The notes: generated by a model from the sequence alone, not told the origin. DNA of 17,853 nt from an uncultured Nocardiaceae bacterium (GCA_936936565.1 CAKZIX010000088.1:1-17853), one strand, 5' to 3'; counted from the first letter of the stretch, positions 6,651-14,940 are shown. Program-made: numbers and translations.

Positions 6651-7136
6651 ATGGCCTTCAAGATCGACGCACTCGACAACGCGTTGCTGGCCGAACTGGC
6701 TACCGACCCGCGCGCACCGATCCTCGATCTGGCGGCCCGGCTGAAGGTCGCCCGCAACACGGTGCAGGCGCGGATGAAACGGCTCGAGGCGGCGGGCGTG
6801 GTGCGCGGTTATCCGCCGAACGTGAACTTGGCGGTACTCGGGTTCGCGGTGCATGCGTTCGTCGGCATCGAGACCGACCAGAACCGGATGGACGACATCA
6901 TCGAGGCGCTGCGCGGATTCCCGCACGTGCTCGAGGTGCACGCCACCACCGGGCGCGCGGACCTGTTGGTGCGGATCGCCGCGCAGACGCAGCAGGACCT
7001 GCTCGGCGTGATCCAGCGGGTACACGGTATCGACGGGGTGAAGCACACCGAGACCATGCTCGCGATGGCCACGCCGATCGAATACCGCTCGCTCCCGCTG
7101 GTCGAGCACCTGACCAGGGCGGGCGCGGCGACCTAG
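6651..7136 (+). CDS. Lrp/AsnC family transcriptional regulator
   Basis: The 161-residue protein has the standard Lrp plan and length. An N-terminal winged helix-turn-helix (about 5-55; IDALDNALLAELATDPRAP, then ARNTVQARMKRLEAAGVVRGY) is followed by an effector-binding, oligomerising RAM domain (about 65-142; VHAFVGIETDQ, VLEVHATTGRADLLVRIAA). Lrp-type proteins bind amino acids and control their transport and breakdown. The next three genes on the same strand encode a 2-oxo-acid oxidoreductase, a leucine-dehydrogenase-type enzyme and an amino-acid permease, so it probably regulates them through the 250-base region downstream. It has no visible Shine-Dalgarno and may be translated from a leaderless message. 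The ligand cannot be told from sequence. Confidence 0.93.
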   Translation: MAFKIDALDNALLAELATDPRAPILDLAARLKVARNTVQARMKRLEAAGVVRGYPPNVNLAVLGFAVHAFVGIETDQNRMDDIIEALRGFPHVLEVHATTGRADLLVRIAAQTQQDLLGVIQRVHGIDGVKHTETMLAMATPIEYRSLPLVEHLTRAGAAT

Positions 7137-7147
7137 CGCGGCGCGTG

Positions 7148-7165
7148 CCGTCGAATGCGCGACGG
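7148..7165 (+). terminator. Candidate hairpin after the Lrp/AsnC gene
   Basis: CCGTCG / CGACGG forms a 6-bp stem around loop AATGCG, 11 bases after the stop codon. It lies inside a wider pair GCGGCGCG (7138-7145) and CGCGCCGC starting near 7181. It may end the regulator transcript. The stem is short and the region is GC-rich, so this is tentative. Confidence 0.35.
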
Positions 7166-7213
7166 TCGCGACGACCATGCCGCGCCGCGGCAGCGGCGAT
7201 GGTCACCCGACCA

Positions 7214-7231
7214 TTGCGCACATTGTTGCGC
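7214..7231. repeat. TTGCGC direct repeat pair
   Basis: TTGCGC occurs at 7214-7219 and 7226-7231, 12 bases start to start, each preceded by CA or a related base context. It lies about 57 bases upstream of the candidate -35 box of the oxidoreductase operon and could be part of an operator. Confidence 0.3.
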
Positions 7232-7258
7232 GCGCCACAGTGGGCCAGATCACATCTA

Positions 7259-7278
7259 ATCAGTCTGATCAGTCAGAT
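7259..7278. promoter_or_regulatory. Candidate operator: ATCAGTC direct repeats overlapping a TCTGA-N4-TCAGA dyad
   Basis: ATCAGTC occurs twice (7259-7265 and 7268-7274), 9 bases apart start to start. Overlapping it, TCTGA (7264-7268) and TCAGA (7273-7277) form a 5-bp inverted repeat with a 4-base centre. The element ends about 10 bases upstream of the candidate -35 box, a typical activator position. The stretch is AT-richer than its surroundings. The adjacent Lrp/AsnC protein is the obvious candidate to bind here. Confidence 0.5.
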
Positions 7279-7287
7279 AACCGACTG

Positions 7288-7316
7288 TTGACACAGATTT
7301 TGACTACCGGCACATT
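7288..7316 (+). promoter_or_regulatory. Candidate sigma-70-type promoter for the oxidoreductase operon
   Basis: A perfect TTGACA -35 hexamer (7288-7293) is followed, after 17 bases, by CACATT (7311-7316), which matches 3 of 6 bases of TATAAT. A start site near 7323 would give a leader of about 64 bases. The weak -10 fits dependence on an activator bound just upstream. Confidence 0.45.
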
Positions 7317-7348
7317 TCACTGCACCGATTGCTCGATTTTCTCCGATG

Positions 7349-7367
7349 CGGCTCACGATCTGAGCCG
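7349..7367. promoter_or_regulatory. Perfect inverted repeat in the leader of the oxidoreductase gene
   Basis: CGGCTCA (7349-7355) and TGAGCCG (7361-7367) form a perfect 7-bp dyad around CGATC. It lies downstream of the candidate start site and 19 bases before the GTG, so it could be a repressor operator or an RNA hairpin near the ribosome binding site. Confidence 0.5.
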
Positions 7368-7386
7368 TGGAAGTGGGTGAGGTGTC

Positions 7387-10300
7387 GTGACCAGCGTCCT
7401 CCCGATGGCCCAACCGGCCGCGCCATACGATCTGGCCGACCGTTATCGCTCCGGCGCGGGACCGGTGCTCTTGACCGGCGTGCAGGCCATCGCGCGGTTG
7501 CTGGTCGAACAGCACGTGCGCGACATCCGCGCCGGGCGCCGGGTCGCGACCTTTGTCTCCGGATACCAGGGCAGCCCGCTCGGCGGCGTGGACAAGATGC
7601 TGCTCGGCATGCCCGACGTGCGCGCCGAGCACGACATCGTCTTCACGCCCGGATTCAACGAGGAGCTTGCAGCGACAGCTGTGTGGGGCAGCCAGACCGA
7701 TCTTCCGGCGGGGACGCCGACGCACGACGGGGTGATCGGCGTCTGGTACGGCAAGGGACCCGGGGTGGACCGGGCCACCGACGCGCTGCGGCACGCCAAC
7801 ATGTACGGGGTCAACCCGCGCGGCGGCGTGCTGCTGCTGGTGGGCGACGACCCGGCCTCGAAGTCCTCGACGGTGCCCGCGGTGAGCGAACGATCGTTGG
7901 CGGCGTTGGGCATTCCGGTGCTGTTTCCGCGCAACGCCACCGAGATCGTCACGATGGGCATGCAGGGCATCGCGCTGTCGCGGGCGTCCGGTTGCGTGGT
8001 CGCCCTCAAGATCGTGGCCGACGTCGCCGACGGTGCCTGGACGGTCGACCCGACGGTCGCCGACTTGGCCATCGAGGTACCTGAGATCAACTGGGAAGGA
8101 AGGCCTTTCGCCTACCGCCAGCGTCCGATGGCGGCGCCGGCGGACAGCTTGCTCGCCGAGGCCGACCTGTACGGCCCGCGCTGGGCGAGCGTGCGGGCGT
8201 TCGGTGCCGCCAACGCCATCGACGTACTCGAAGTGAACCCCACGACCGCCGCACTCGGCATCGCCGCCACCGGAACCACCTTCGACGCGGTGCGCCAGGC
8301 GCTGCTCGATCTCGGTGTCGACGACGCCGCGCTGCACCGCGCAGGCATCCGGCTACTGCGGATCGGTATGCCGTATCCGGTTGGCCGGCAATCGGTTACC
8401 GAGTTCGCGCGGGGGCTCGAGCAGGTCGTCGTCGTCGAAGACAAGACCGCCTTCCTGGAAACCCAGATCCGCGAAATCCTCTACGGCAGTACCGATGCCC
8501 CGCAGATCGTCGGCAAATTCGACGATGCCGGCCGGCCACTGTTTCCGCTCGGCGGGGAGCTGACCGCGGGCCGGCTGCTCGGGCCGCTGCGCCGCGTGCT
8601 GCGCGGCCGCGTCGAGCTGCGCCGCCCCGCGCCGCCTCCGCTGGCGCTGGAAGTATTGCCCGCCAAGCGAACTGCCTATTTCTGCAGCGGCTGCCCGCAC
8701 AACCGCTCCACGGCGATCCCCGAGGGCTCGATCGGTGGCGGTGGCATCGGCTGCCACACCCTGGTGACCATGTCCGGGCGCAGCGACAGCGCCGTCGTCG
8801 GGCTGACCCAGATGGGCGGTGAAGGCAGTCAGTGGATCGGGCAGGCGCCGTTCACCGACGTGGGCCACCTGTTCCAGAACATCGGCGACGGCACGTTCTT
8901 CCACTCCGGGCAGCTCGCGGTGCAGGCGTGCGTGGCCGCCGGGGTGAACATCACCTACAAGCTGCTCTACAACGAGGTCGTCGCGATGACCGGTGCACAG
9001 GACGTCGAGGGCGGGCTAGGGGTCGCCCAGCTGACCCACAAGCTGACCACCGAAGGCGTCGCGCAGATCATCGTGTGCGCCGACGAACCCAAGCGGCACA
9101 ACAAGAAGGCGTTCGCCAAGGGCACGCTGCTGTGGCACCGCGACCGGCTCGACGAGGCGCAACGCCGGCTACGTGCGGTGCCCGGAGTCACCGTGCTGAT
9201 CTACGACCAGCATTGCGCGGCCGACGCGCGCCGGCAACGCAAGCGCGGCACCCTGCCCACCCGGACCACCCGCGTCGTCATCAACGAGGCGGTGTGCGAG
9301 GGCTGTGGCGACTGCGGCGTGAAGTCCAACTGTCTGTCGGTGCAGCCGGTCGACACCGAGTTCGGCCGCAAGACCCGGATCGACCAGTCCTCCTGCAACA
9401 CCGACTACAGCTGCCTCGACGGCGACTGCCCGTCCTTCGTCACCGTCGAACTGACGCCGGATGCCAAGCAGCGCAAACGAAAGGCCCCCGCACCGCCGTC
9501 GGTTGCCGATCCGGGTTTCGAGGCGCCCGACCGCACCCAGAACGTGCTGCTGGCCGGTATCGGCGGCACCGGCATCGTCACGGTCAACCAAGTGCTGGCG
9601 ACCGCCGCGCTGCGCGCGGGATATGCGGTGGAAAGCCTCGATCAGATCGGGTTGAGCCAGAAGGCCGGGCCGGTGGTGTCGCACCTGCGCTTTGCGCGCG
9701 CCGAGCTGGAACCGTCCAACCGGCTGACGCCCGGCAGCGCCGACTGCATCGTCGCCATCGACCTGCTCACCGCGACCGACACCACGAACCTGCCCTACGG
9801 CGACCCGCTGCGTACCGTCGCGGTGGCCTCCACGAGCCCGACACCGACCGGAGACATGGTCTACGACAAGACGATTGCGTACCCGGACACCCAATCGCTG
9901 CTGGACCGCCTCGCCGCGGTCACCGCCCGGCTGACCCACTTCGACGCCCTCGCTGCCGCGCAGGCGTTGTTCGGCAACACCGCGGCGGCGAACTTTCTCG
10001 TCGTCGGCGCCGCGTTCCAGACCGGCGGGCTGCGCCTGCCCGCCACCGCGATCGAGGAGGCCATCGCCGTCAACGGCGTCGCCGTGGCCGCCAACGTCGC
10101 GGCGTTTCGCTGGGGCCGGGTGGCAGCCGCCGACCCGGCCGCCTTCGCCGCCGCCGTCACCGGTGTCCGCCCCGCCCCGGCCCCGGCTGTTGCACCGGCA
10201 GAACTGTTGGCGGGCACCACTTTCCGCGGCGAAGTGCGTGCGCTCGTGGAGCGTCGGGCGGGTGAACTGGTCAAGTATCAGAGCACCGCGGTAGCCCGCC

Positions 10301-10842
10301 GCTACGTGGACACGGTGGCGTTCGTCTGGAACGCCGAACGCGCGGTGACCGAGCGCACCGAGTTCAGCGCGGCCGTCGCGCGCGGGCTGCACAAGTTCAC
10401 CGCCTACAAAGACGAGTACGAGGTCGCCCGGCTGCTCGTCGACCCGGCGTTCCTGGCCGACGTGCAGGACCAGGTGCCCGGCGGCCGACAGCTCACCTAC
10501 CGGCTGCACCCGCCGGTGCTGCGCGCACTCGGCCGCCGCAAGAAGGTCGGGTTCGGCCCGAAATCACATGTGGCGCTGAAGATGCTGGCAAAGGGCAAGA
10601 TGCTGCGCGGAACCAAGCTGGATCCGTTCGGCTACGCCCACGTGCGTCGCGTGGAACGCGAACTGCTCGCGCACTACACCGCCGTCGTGCGCCGGCTGGC
10701 CGCCGGACTGGCCGTCGGCAATTACGACACCGCGGTCACGGTTGCGGGATTGCCCGATGTCGTGCGCGGCTACGAAGACGTCAAGCTCGGCAACGTCGAG
10801 CTGTACCGGGCGCGCCTGCGCGAGCTCGGCATCCAGGCCTGA
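7387..10842 (+). CDS. Indolepyruvate:ferredoxin oxidoreductase-family protein (fused alpha-beta type, 1151 aa)
   Basis: This TPP- and iron-sulfur-dependent enzyme would oxidatively decarboxylate aryl or branched 2-oxo acids to acyl-CoA, passing electrons to ferredoxin. Order of parts: pyrimidine-binding and transketolase-like region (about 20-400; FVSGYQGSPLGGVDK, FNEELAAT); CSGCPHN (C433, C436); TPP-binding GDGT (500-503) with N529; two cysteine groups, C637/C640/C643/C649 and C670/C676/C681, for 4Fe-4S binding; then a gamma-type domain with GIGGTG (724-729) and QIGLSQKAGPVVSHLR; and a long C-terminal extension of the DUF6537 type. Length matches single-chain bacterial members. The GTG at 7387 has GGTGAGG just upstream; an ATG seven codons in is an alternative. 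It heads an operon with a leucine-dehydrogenase-type enzyme and a permease, which points to amino-acid breakdown. The exact substrate is unproven. Confidence 0.93.
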   Translation: MTSVLPMAQPAAPYDLADRYRSGAGPVLLTGVQAIARLLVEQHVRDIRAGRRVATFVSGYQGSPLGGVDKMLLGMPDVRAEHDIVFTPGFNEELAATAVWGSQTDLPAGTPTHDGVIGVWYGKGPGVDRATDALRHANMYGVNPRGGVLLLVGDDPASKSSTVPAVSERSLAALGIPVLFPRNATEIVTMGMQGIALSRASGCVVALKIVADVADGAWTVDPTVADLAIEVPEINWEGRPFAYRQRPMAAPADSLLAEADLYGPRWASVRAFGAANAIDVLEVNPTTAALGIAATGTTFDAVRQALLDLGVDDAALHRAGIRLLRIGMPYPVGRQSVTEFARGLEQVVVVEDKTAFLETQIREILYGSTDAPQIVGKFDDAGRPLFPLGGELTAGRLLGPLRRVLRGRVELRRPAPPPLALEVLPAKRTAYFCSGCPHNRSTAIPEGSIGGGGIGCHTLVTMSGRSDSAVVGLTQMGGEGSQWIGQAPFTDVGHLFQNIGDGTFFHSGQLAVQACVAAGVNITYKLLYNEVVAMTGAQDVEGGLGVAQLTHKLTTEGVAQIIVCADEPKRHNKKAFAKGTLLWHRDRLDEAQRRLRAVPGVTVLIYDQHCAADARRQRKRGTLPTRTTRVVINEAVCEGCGDCGVKSNCLSVQPVDTEFGRKTRIDQSSCNTDYSCLDGDCPSFVTVELTPDAKQRKRKAPAPPSVADPGFEAPDRTQNVLLAGIGGTGIVTVNQVLATAALRAGYAVESLDQIGLSQKAGPVVSHLRFARAELEPSNRLTPGSADCIVAIDLLTATDTTNLPYGDPLRTVAVASTSPTPTGDMVYDKTIAYPDTQSLLDRLAAVTARLTHFDALAAAQALFGNTAAANFLVVGAAFQTGGLRLPATAIEEAIAVNGVAVAANVAAFRWGRVAAADPAAFAAAVTGVRPAPAPAVAPAELLAGTTFRGEVRALVERRAGELVKYQSTAVARRYVDTVAFVWNAERAVTERTEFSAAVARGLHKFTAYKDEYEVARLLVDPAFLADVQDQVPGGRQLTYRLHPPVLRALGRRKKVGFGPKSHVALKMLAKGKMLRGTKLDPFGYAHVRRVERELLAHYTAVVRRLAAGLAVGNYDTAVTVAGLPDVVRGYEDVKLGNVELYRARLRELGIQA

Positions 10843-10918
10843 GCGCCGCATCCCGCGAACTCGCCGCACCGATCGGGGCGGCACGCTTCGCCGACCGTCG
10901 CAGATCCGCGACCCACTT

Positions 10919-10937
10919 TGCCGCGACACCTGCGGCA
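10919..10937 (+). promoter_or_regulatory. Small hairpin before the leucine-dehydrogenase-type gene
   Basis: TGCCGC / GCGGCA forms a 6-bp stem with a 7-base loop (10925-10931), 7 bases before the AAAGGA ribosome binding site. In the 114-base gap I see no other clear signal. It might be an attenuating or processing hairpin within the operon transcript, or chance in GC-rich DNA. Confidence 0.3.
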
Positions 10938-10956
10938 GCCCAGAAAGGAATCCACA

Positions 10957-12021
10957 GTGACCGTAATGCACAGCGACGCCGGAGTATTCGGCCGCTCACA
11001 CGAGTTGAGCGCCCGCAGCCACGAGCAGGTGATCTTCTGCGAAGACGCCGAATCCGGACTCAAAGCCATCGTCGCGATCCACTCGACGAAACTCGGCCCG
11101 GCGCTGGGCGGTACCCGGATGTACCCGTACGCCAACGAGTTCCAGGCGCTCGAGGACGTGCTGCGGCTGTCGTGGGGCATGACCTACAAGGCCGCGGCGG
11201 CGGGGGTGAACCTCGGCGGCGGCAAGGCCGTCATCATCGGCGATCCCGCCACCGACAAGTCGGAGGCACTCTTCGCCGCCTACGCGCGGTACGTGGAAAG
11301 CCTCGGCGGGCGCTACATCACCGCGGGCGACGTCGGCACCACCACCGACGACCTGGACGTGATCGGCCGGTACACCGCGCACGTCACGGGGCGCAGCACC
11401 GGGGCCGGCGGTTCCGGCGACAGCGCCGCGATGACCGCGCTCGGGGTGTTCCACGCCATGCGGGCCGGAGCCGAATCCGTCTGGGGCGCACCGACCTTGG
11501 CCGGCCGCACGGTCGGCGTCGAGGGCGTGGGCAAGGTGGGCCGCGAGCTCATCGCACTGCTGCTTGCCGACGGCGCGGACGTGTGCGCCGCCGACGTGAA
11601 CGACGCCGCGCTGCACCGTGTTTCGCGCGAGCACCCGACGGTCCGGCTGCTCGCCTCGGTCGCCACCGCGCCGGTCGACGTGTACGCGCCGTGCGCGCTG
11701 GGAGCCACCCTGTCCCCCGTCAGCGCCCCGGCGATCGAAGCCAAGCTGATTTGCGGTGCCGCCAACAATCAGCTCGCCACGCCCGCCGTCGAGGAACTGC
11801 TCGGCGCCCGCGGCATCACCTGGGTGCCGGACTTCGTCGCCAACGCCGGCGGACTCATTCAGGTAGCGGGTGAACTGGAACACGCGAACAGTGCGACCAT
11901 CGAAAGGGACGTGACGCGCATCTTCGACCGCTGCCGCGACATCATCGCCGCCGCGCAGGCCGCTGGCATCGGAACCGGTGCCGCCGCGAACCTTTTCGCC
12001 GAGCAGCGTCTCGACGCCTGA
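10957..12021 (+). CDS. Leucine/valine/phenylalanine dehydrogenase-family amino-acid dehydrogenase
   Basis: The 354-residue enzyme belongs to the Glu/Leu/Phe/Val dehydrogenase family, which reversibly deaminates amino acids to 2-oxo acids with NAD. Visible are LGPALGGTRMYPY (46-58), MTYK with K78, GVNLGGGK with K90 (the conserved substrate and catalytic lysines), ITAGDVGTT containing the conserved Asp, the NAD-binding GVGKVG loop, and the late GAANNQL and DFVANAGG motifs. From memory it looks most like Bacillus leucine dehydrogenase in the GGTR-to-GGGK region, but specificity within the family is hard to read. The GTG at 10957 is chosen because AAAGGA lies 7 bases upstream; ATG at 10966 is possible and longer starts lack support. 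It sits between the oxo-acid oxidoreductase and the permease, supplying the former's substrate. Confidence 0.93.
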   Translation: MTVMHSDAGVFGRSHELSARSHEQVIFCEDAESGLKAIVAIHSTKLGPALGGTRMYPYANEFQALEDVLRLSWGMTYKAAAAGVNLGGGKAVIIGDPATDKSEALFAAYARYVESLGGRYITAGDVGTTTDDLDVIGRYTAHVTGRSTGAGGSGDSAAMTALGVFHAMRAGAESVWGAPTLAGRTVGVEGVGKVGRELIALLLADGADVCAADVNDAALHRVSREHPTVRLLASVATAPVDVYAPCALGATLSPVSAPAIEAKLICGAANNQLATPAVEELLGARGITWVPDFVANAGGLIQVAGELEHANSATIERDVTRIFDRCRDIIAAAQAAGIGTGAAANLFAEQRLDA

Positions 12022-12044
12022 AGACCGCGACAGGAGGGCCAACG

Positions 12045-13535
12045 ATGACCATCACCAGCGGTGTGTTCCGCACCAAATCAGTCGAGCAGTCGATCCGCGA
12101 CACCGACGAACCGGACTCCAAGCTCCGCCGGGATCTGACCGCGCGCGATCTCACCATCTTCGGCGTCGCCGTCGTCATCGGCGCCGGCATCTTCACGCTG
12201 ACCGCTCGCACCGCCGGCACGGTGGCGGGGCCTTCGGTGTCGCTGGCATTCGTGTTCGCCGCGATCGCGTGCGGGCTGACGGCGTTGTGCTATGCGGAGT
12301 TCGCGTCCACGGTTCCGGTGGCGGGTAGCGCCTACACCTTCGCCTACGCCACCTTCGGCGAGATCGTCGCGTGGATCATCGGCTGGGACCTGATCCTGGA
12401 GTTCGCACTGGCGGTGTCCGTCGTCGCCAAGGGCTGGTCGCAATATCTCGGGGTGGTGCTCGGCGGCGACATCACCCCGGTGGTGGAGATCGGGTCGGTC
12501 TCCTTCGACTGGGGCGCGGTGGCGATCATCGCGATCGTCGGCGTGCTGCTGGCCACCGGTACCAAGCTGTCCTCGCGGGTGTCGGCCATCGCCGTCGCGA
12601 TCAAACTGGCGGTGATCGGCCTCGTGCTCGTGGTCGGTGCCACCTACTTCAAGGCGTCGAACCTGACGCCGTTCGTTCCGCCCGCGCAGGAATCCGCGCA
12701 GGCCGAGGGCGTCCATCAGTCGGTGTTCGCCTGGCTCACCGGTTCCGGCGGCACCACCTTCGGCTGGTTCGGCCTGCTCACCGCGGCCAGCCTGGTGTTC
12801 TTCGCCTTCATCGGCTTCGACGTCGTCGCCACCACCGCCGAGGAAACCCGCAACCCGCAGCGGGACCTGCCGCGCGGCATCTTCGGCTCCCTGGCGATCG
12901 TCACCGTGCTCTACGTCGCGGTGTCGCTCGTCCTCACCGGCATGGTCTCCTACACCGAGCTGCAGGGTGAAGATGCCACGCTGGCAACGGCTTTCGCCAT
13001 CCACGGCGATACCTGGGTGAAGAACATCATCTCGATCGGAGCGCTGGCCGGACTGTCCACGGTGGTCATGGTGATGTTCCTCGGACAGACCCGTGTGCTC
13101 TACGCGATGGCGCGCGACGGCCTGCTGCCCCGCGGGCTCGCACACACGGGGCGCCACGGCACCCCGGTGCGGCTTACCGTCATCGTCGGCGTGGTGTGCG
13201 CGGTGCTGGCGGCGTTCGTCGACTTCGGCACCCTCGAAGAAATGGTGAACATCGGCACGCTGGTCGCGTTCATGATGGTCTCCATCGGGGTGCCGATCCT
13301 GCGCCGCAGCCGCCCGGACCTACCGCGCGGCTTCCGGGTGCCGTGGGTGCCGGTGCTGCCGATCCTGGCGGCGCTGGCCTCGCTGTGGCTGATGCTGAAT
13401 CTGTCCATCGAGACCTGGCTGCGGTTCGTGGTGTGGATGGTGATCGGCGCGGCGATCTACTTCGCCTACGGGCGCCGGCACTCGCTGCTCGGACGCCGGG
13501 AGGCACCGCGGGAACCGATCGCACCCCGGGTGTAA
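12045..13535 (+). CDS. APC-superfamily amino-acid permease (CAT/YfnA type)
   Basis: The 496-residue inner-membrane transporter has about 12 hydrophobic segments. The polar N-terminus (KSVEQSIRDTDEPDSKLRRDLTARD in pieces, residues 11-35) is typical of CAT/YfnA-like permeases. The first span holds GAGIF (46-50), the unwound-helix substrate motif of APC carriers, and CYAEFASTVPVAGSAY (82-97) forms the conserved third-span region. The ATG at 12045 follows AGGAGG by 7 bases. It begins 23 bases after the dehydrogenase stop, so the two are surely co-transcribed and the permease probably imports the dehydrogenase's amino acid. CAT relatives carry cationic or branched-chain amino acids; the substrate here is inferred only from neighbours. 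Confidence 0.93.
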   Translation: MTITSGVFRTKSVEQSIRDTDEPDSKLRRDLTARDLTIFGVAVVIGAGIFTLTARTAGTVAGPSVSLAFVFAAIACGLTALCYAEFASTVPVAGSAYTFAYATFGEIVAWIIGWDLILEFALAVSVVAKGWSQYLGVVLGGDITPVVEIGSVSFDWGAVAIIAIVGVLLATGTKLSSRVSAIAVAIKLAVIGLVLVVGATYFKASNLTPFVPPAQESAQAEGVHQSVFAWLTGSGGTTFGWFGLLTAASLVFFAFIGFDVVATTAEETRNPQRDLPRGIFGSLAIVTVLYVAVSLVLTGMVSYTELQGEDATLATAFAIHGDTWVKNIISIGALAGLSTVVMVMFLGQTRVLYAMARDGLLPRGLAHTGRHGTPVRLTVIVGVVCAVLAAFVDFGTLEEMVNIGTLVAFMMVSIGVPILRRSRPDLPRGFRVPWVPVLPILAALASLWLMLNLSIETWLRFVVWMVIGAAIYFAYGRRHSLLGRREAPREPIAPRV

Positions 13536-13567
13536 GTCATCCGGCAACGTGGCGGGCAGGTCGGGAC

Positions 13568-13573
13568 TACCGT
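13568..13573 (+). promoter_or_regulatory. -10 box of a probable leaderless promoter for the Ddn-family gene
   Basis: TACCGT fits TANNNT and ends 7 bases before the ATG at 13581, which has no Shine-Dalgarno. GGCAAC (13543-13548) lies 19 bases upstream, the same hexamer seen before the DoxX gene. Confidence 0.45.
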
Positions 13574-13580
13574 TGTCGGT

Positions 13581-14036
13581 ATGGCCGACCTGCTCCGCCT
13601 CGCGGACCGGTCGTGGGGTGTGCTGCGTCCGTTGTTCGCAGCACACGCCGCGATCTACCGGGCGACCGGAGGCAAGCTCGGGCGGCGCCTCCCCTTCATG
13701 CCGCCGATCTTGCTCCTCGATCATGTCGGTGCGCGCACCGGCGTCAGACGCACCACGCCCCTGATCTACATGCCCGACGGTGACGCGTTCGTGGTCGTCG
13801 CGGCCAAGGGCGGCCACCCGGCGAACCCTGCCTGGCTGTACAACTTGCGTGCCCACCCGGACACGGAGGTGCGGCTCGGCGCCGAGCGCATTGCCGTTCG
13901 GGCCCGCGAAGCCGCCGACCGCGAGCGCGATGCGCTGTGGGCCGCCGCAGCAATCTACAACCGCATGTGGGCGAGCTATCAGCGCCGCACGACGCGAGTG
14001 ATTCCGATCGTGGTGCTCGAGCGCCGGCCGGTGTGA
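13581..14036 (+). CDS. Ddn-family nitroreductase / deazaflavin (F420)-dependent oxidoreductase
   Basis: The 151-residue protein fits the Ddn-like split beta-barrel family (usually 130-160 residues), which uses reduced F420 to reduce quinones, nitro compounds or other substrates. Typical stretches are GGKLGRRLPFMPPILLLDHV (about 31-50), GARTGVRRTTPLIYM (51-65), FVVVAAKGG (71-79), HPAWLYNL-like AWLYNLRAHPD (84-94) and YQRRTTRVIPIVVLE (133-147). F420 use is inferred from the family. It lies 45 bases after the permease but has its own -10-like box, so it need not belong to that operon. Its stop is 10 bases from the stop of the convergent SDR, with no terminator between. Confidence 0.9.
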   Translation: MADLLRLADRSWGVLRPLFAAHAAIYRATGGKLGRRLPFMPPILLLDHVGARTGVRRTTPLIYMPDGDAFVVVAAKGGHPANPAWLYNLRAHPDTEVRLGAERIAVRAREAADRERDALWAAAAIYNRMWASYQRRTTRVIPIVVLERRPV

Positions 14037-14046
14037 CGATGCGGCA

Positions 14047-14940
14047 CTACGGCGCGATGCCGCCGTCGCCGTGCTGGGCGGCGGTGGCCCGCGCGCTCAG
14101 CGAGCGGCCGAGCGCGCGGACCTCGTCCTCGAGCTTGGGGATGAGGTCCTTGGCCAGCAGGCGCGACAGCGCGACCGCCGCCGGAGACTGAATGGCCGAA
14201 CGGCTCCAGTAGACGACACCGATCGAATCGGGGCTGAACACCCGCGCGGAACGCTTCTCCATGCCCCGCACGATCGCATGCGCACACTTGTCCACCGTGG
14301 TGGTCGAGCGCACCGGCCACGGCAGCATGCCGCGGATCTTGCGGAACGTGGGCAGGTCGGCCTCGGCGTCGCGCACCATGTCGGTGTCGATCCAGCTGGG
14401 GTGCACCGAGCCGACCGTGACGCCCAGGTGGCCGACTTCCATCGCAAAGGCGGAGGTGAGCGATTCGGCGGCCGCCTTGCTCGCGGTGTACGCGTGCAGG
14501 CCGCCCAGCGGTGTGAAGGAGGCGACCGAACACACCGTCAGCACATGGCCACGGGTCTTGGTGAGCTCCGGCAGCGTGGCGTTGAGGGTGTTCCAGACGC
14601 CGCCGACGTTGACCGCCATGGCCAGGTCGAAGGTCTCCTTGCCAATCGTGGCGACCGTCCCGTAGGGGGCGATGCCGGCGTTGGCCAGCACGAAATCGAT
14701 GCCGCCGAAACGCTCGACGCAGGCGTCGACCGCGGCCTGTACCGCCGCCAGATCCGTGACGTCGGTGGCCAGCCAGCCCGCGTGGTCGGCGCCGATCTCC
14801 GCGGCCACCGCGGCCAGCAGATCCGGCTCGAGGCCGGCCAGAAACACGTTGGCGCCCTTGGCAGCACACTGTCGAGCAACTTCGGCGCCGATGCCGCGCG
14901 AGGCGCCGGTGATGAAAACGACCTTGTCGCTGAGTTCCAT
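14047..14940 (-). CDS. Short-chain dehydrogenase/reductase (SDR)
   Basis: The 297-residue enzyme is a classical SDR with a C-terminal extension of about 50 residues. NAD(P)-binding TGASRGIG is at 11-18, NAG at 87-89, the catalytic asparagine probably N111, Ser138, and YTASK with Tyr151 and Lys155. The tail past about 250 (VALSRLLAKDLIPKLEDEV) is charged and helical. It would oxidise an alcohol or reduce a ketone; the substrate is not readable. The ATG at 14940 lacks a Shine-Dalgarno but has TAGGCT 6 bases upstream, suggesting a leaderless message. It is divergent from the GAF regulator, sharing a 104-base intergenic region. Confidence 0.92.
   Translation of the reverse strand: MELSDKVVFITGASRGIGAEVARQCAAKGANVFLAGLEPDLLAAVAAEIGADHAGWLATDVTDLAAVQAAVDACVERFGGIDFVLANAGIAPYGTVATIGKETFDLAMAVNVGGVWNTLNATLPELTKTRGHVLTVCSVASFTPLGGLHAYTASKAAAESLTSAFAMEVGHLGVTVGSVHPSWIDTDMVRDAEADLPTFRKIRGMLPWPVRSTTTVDKCAHAIVRGMEKRSARVFSPDSIGVVYWSRSAIQSPAAVALSRLLAKDLIPKLEDEVRALGRSLSARATAAQHGDGGIAP

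Noticed and set aside
5676..7178. 500-codon minus-strand open frame opposite the saccharopine-dehydrogenase-like and Lrp genes
   Set aside because: It is rich in Arg, Gly, His and Asp repeats with no domain, and it mirrors two well-supported plus-strand genes. Long antisense frames are expected in GC-rich DNA.
7137..7386. Riboswitch or T-box-like RNA in the long leader
   Set aside because: I could not find a conserved riboswitch core or T-box sequence; the dyads are short and better explained as protein-binding sites.
9169..10509. 446-codon minus-strand frame within the oxidoreductase gene
   Set aside because: It is a shadow of the gamma domain and C-terminal coding region; composition is typical of reverse-frame GC-rich sequence.
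10918..12021. Longer start for the leucine-dehydrogenase-type gene
   Set aside because: The 13 added residues are Arg-rich and lie across the hairpin and AAAGGA ribosome binding site, which points to the GTG at 10957.
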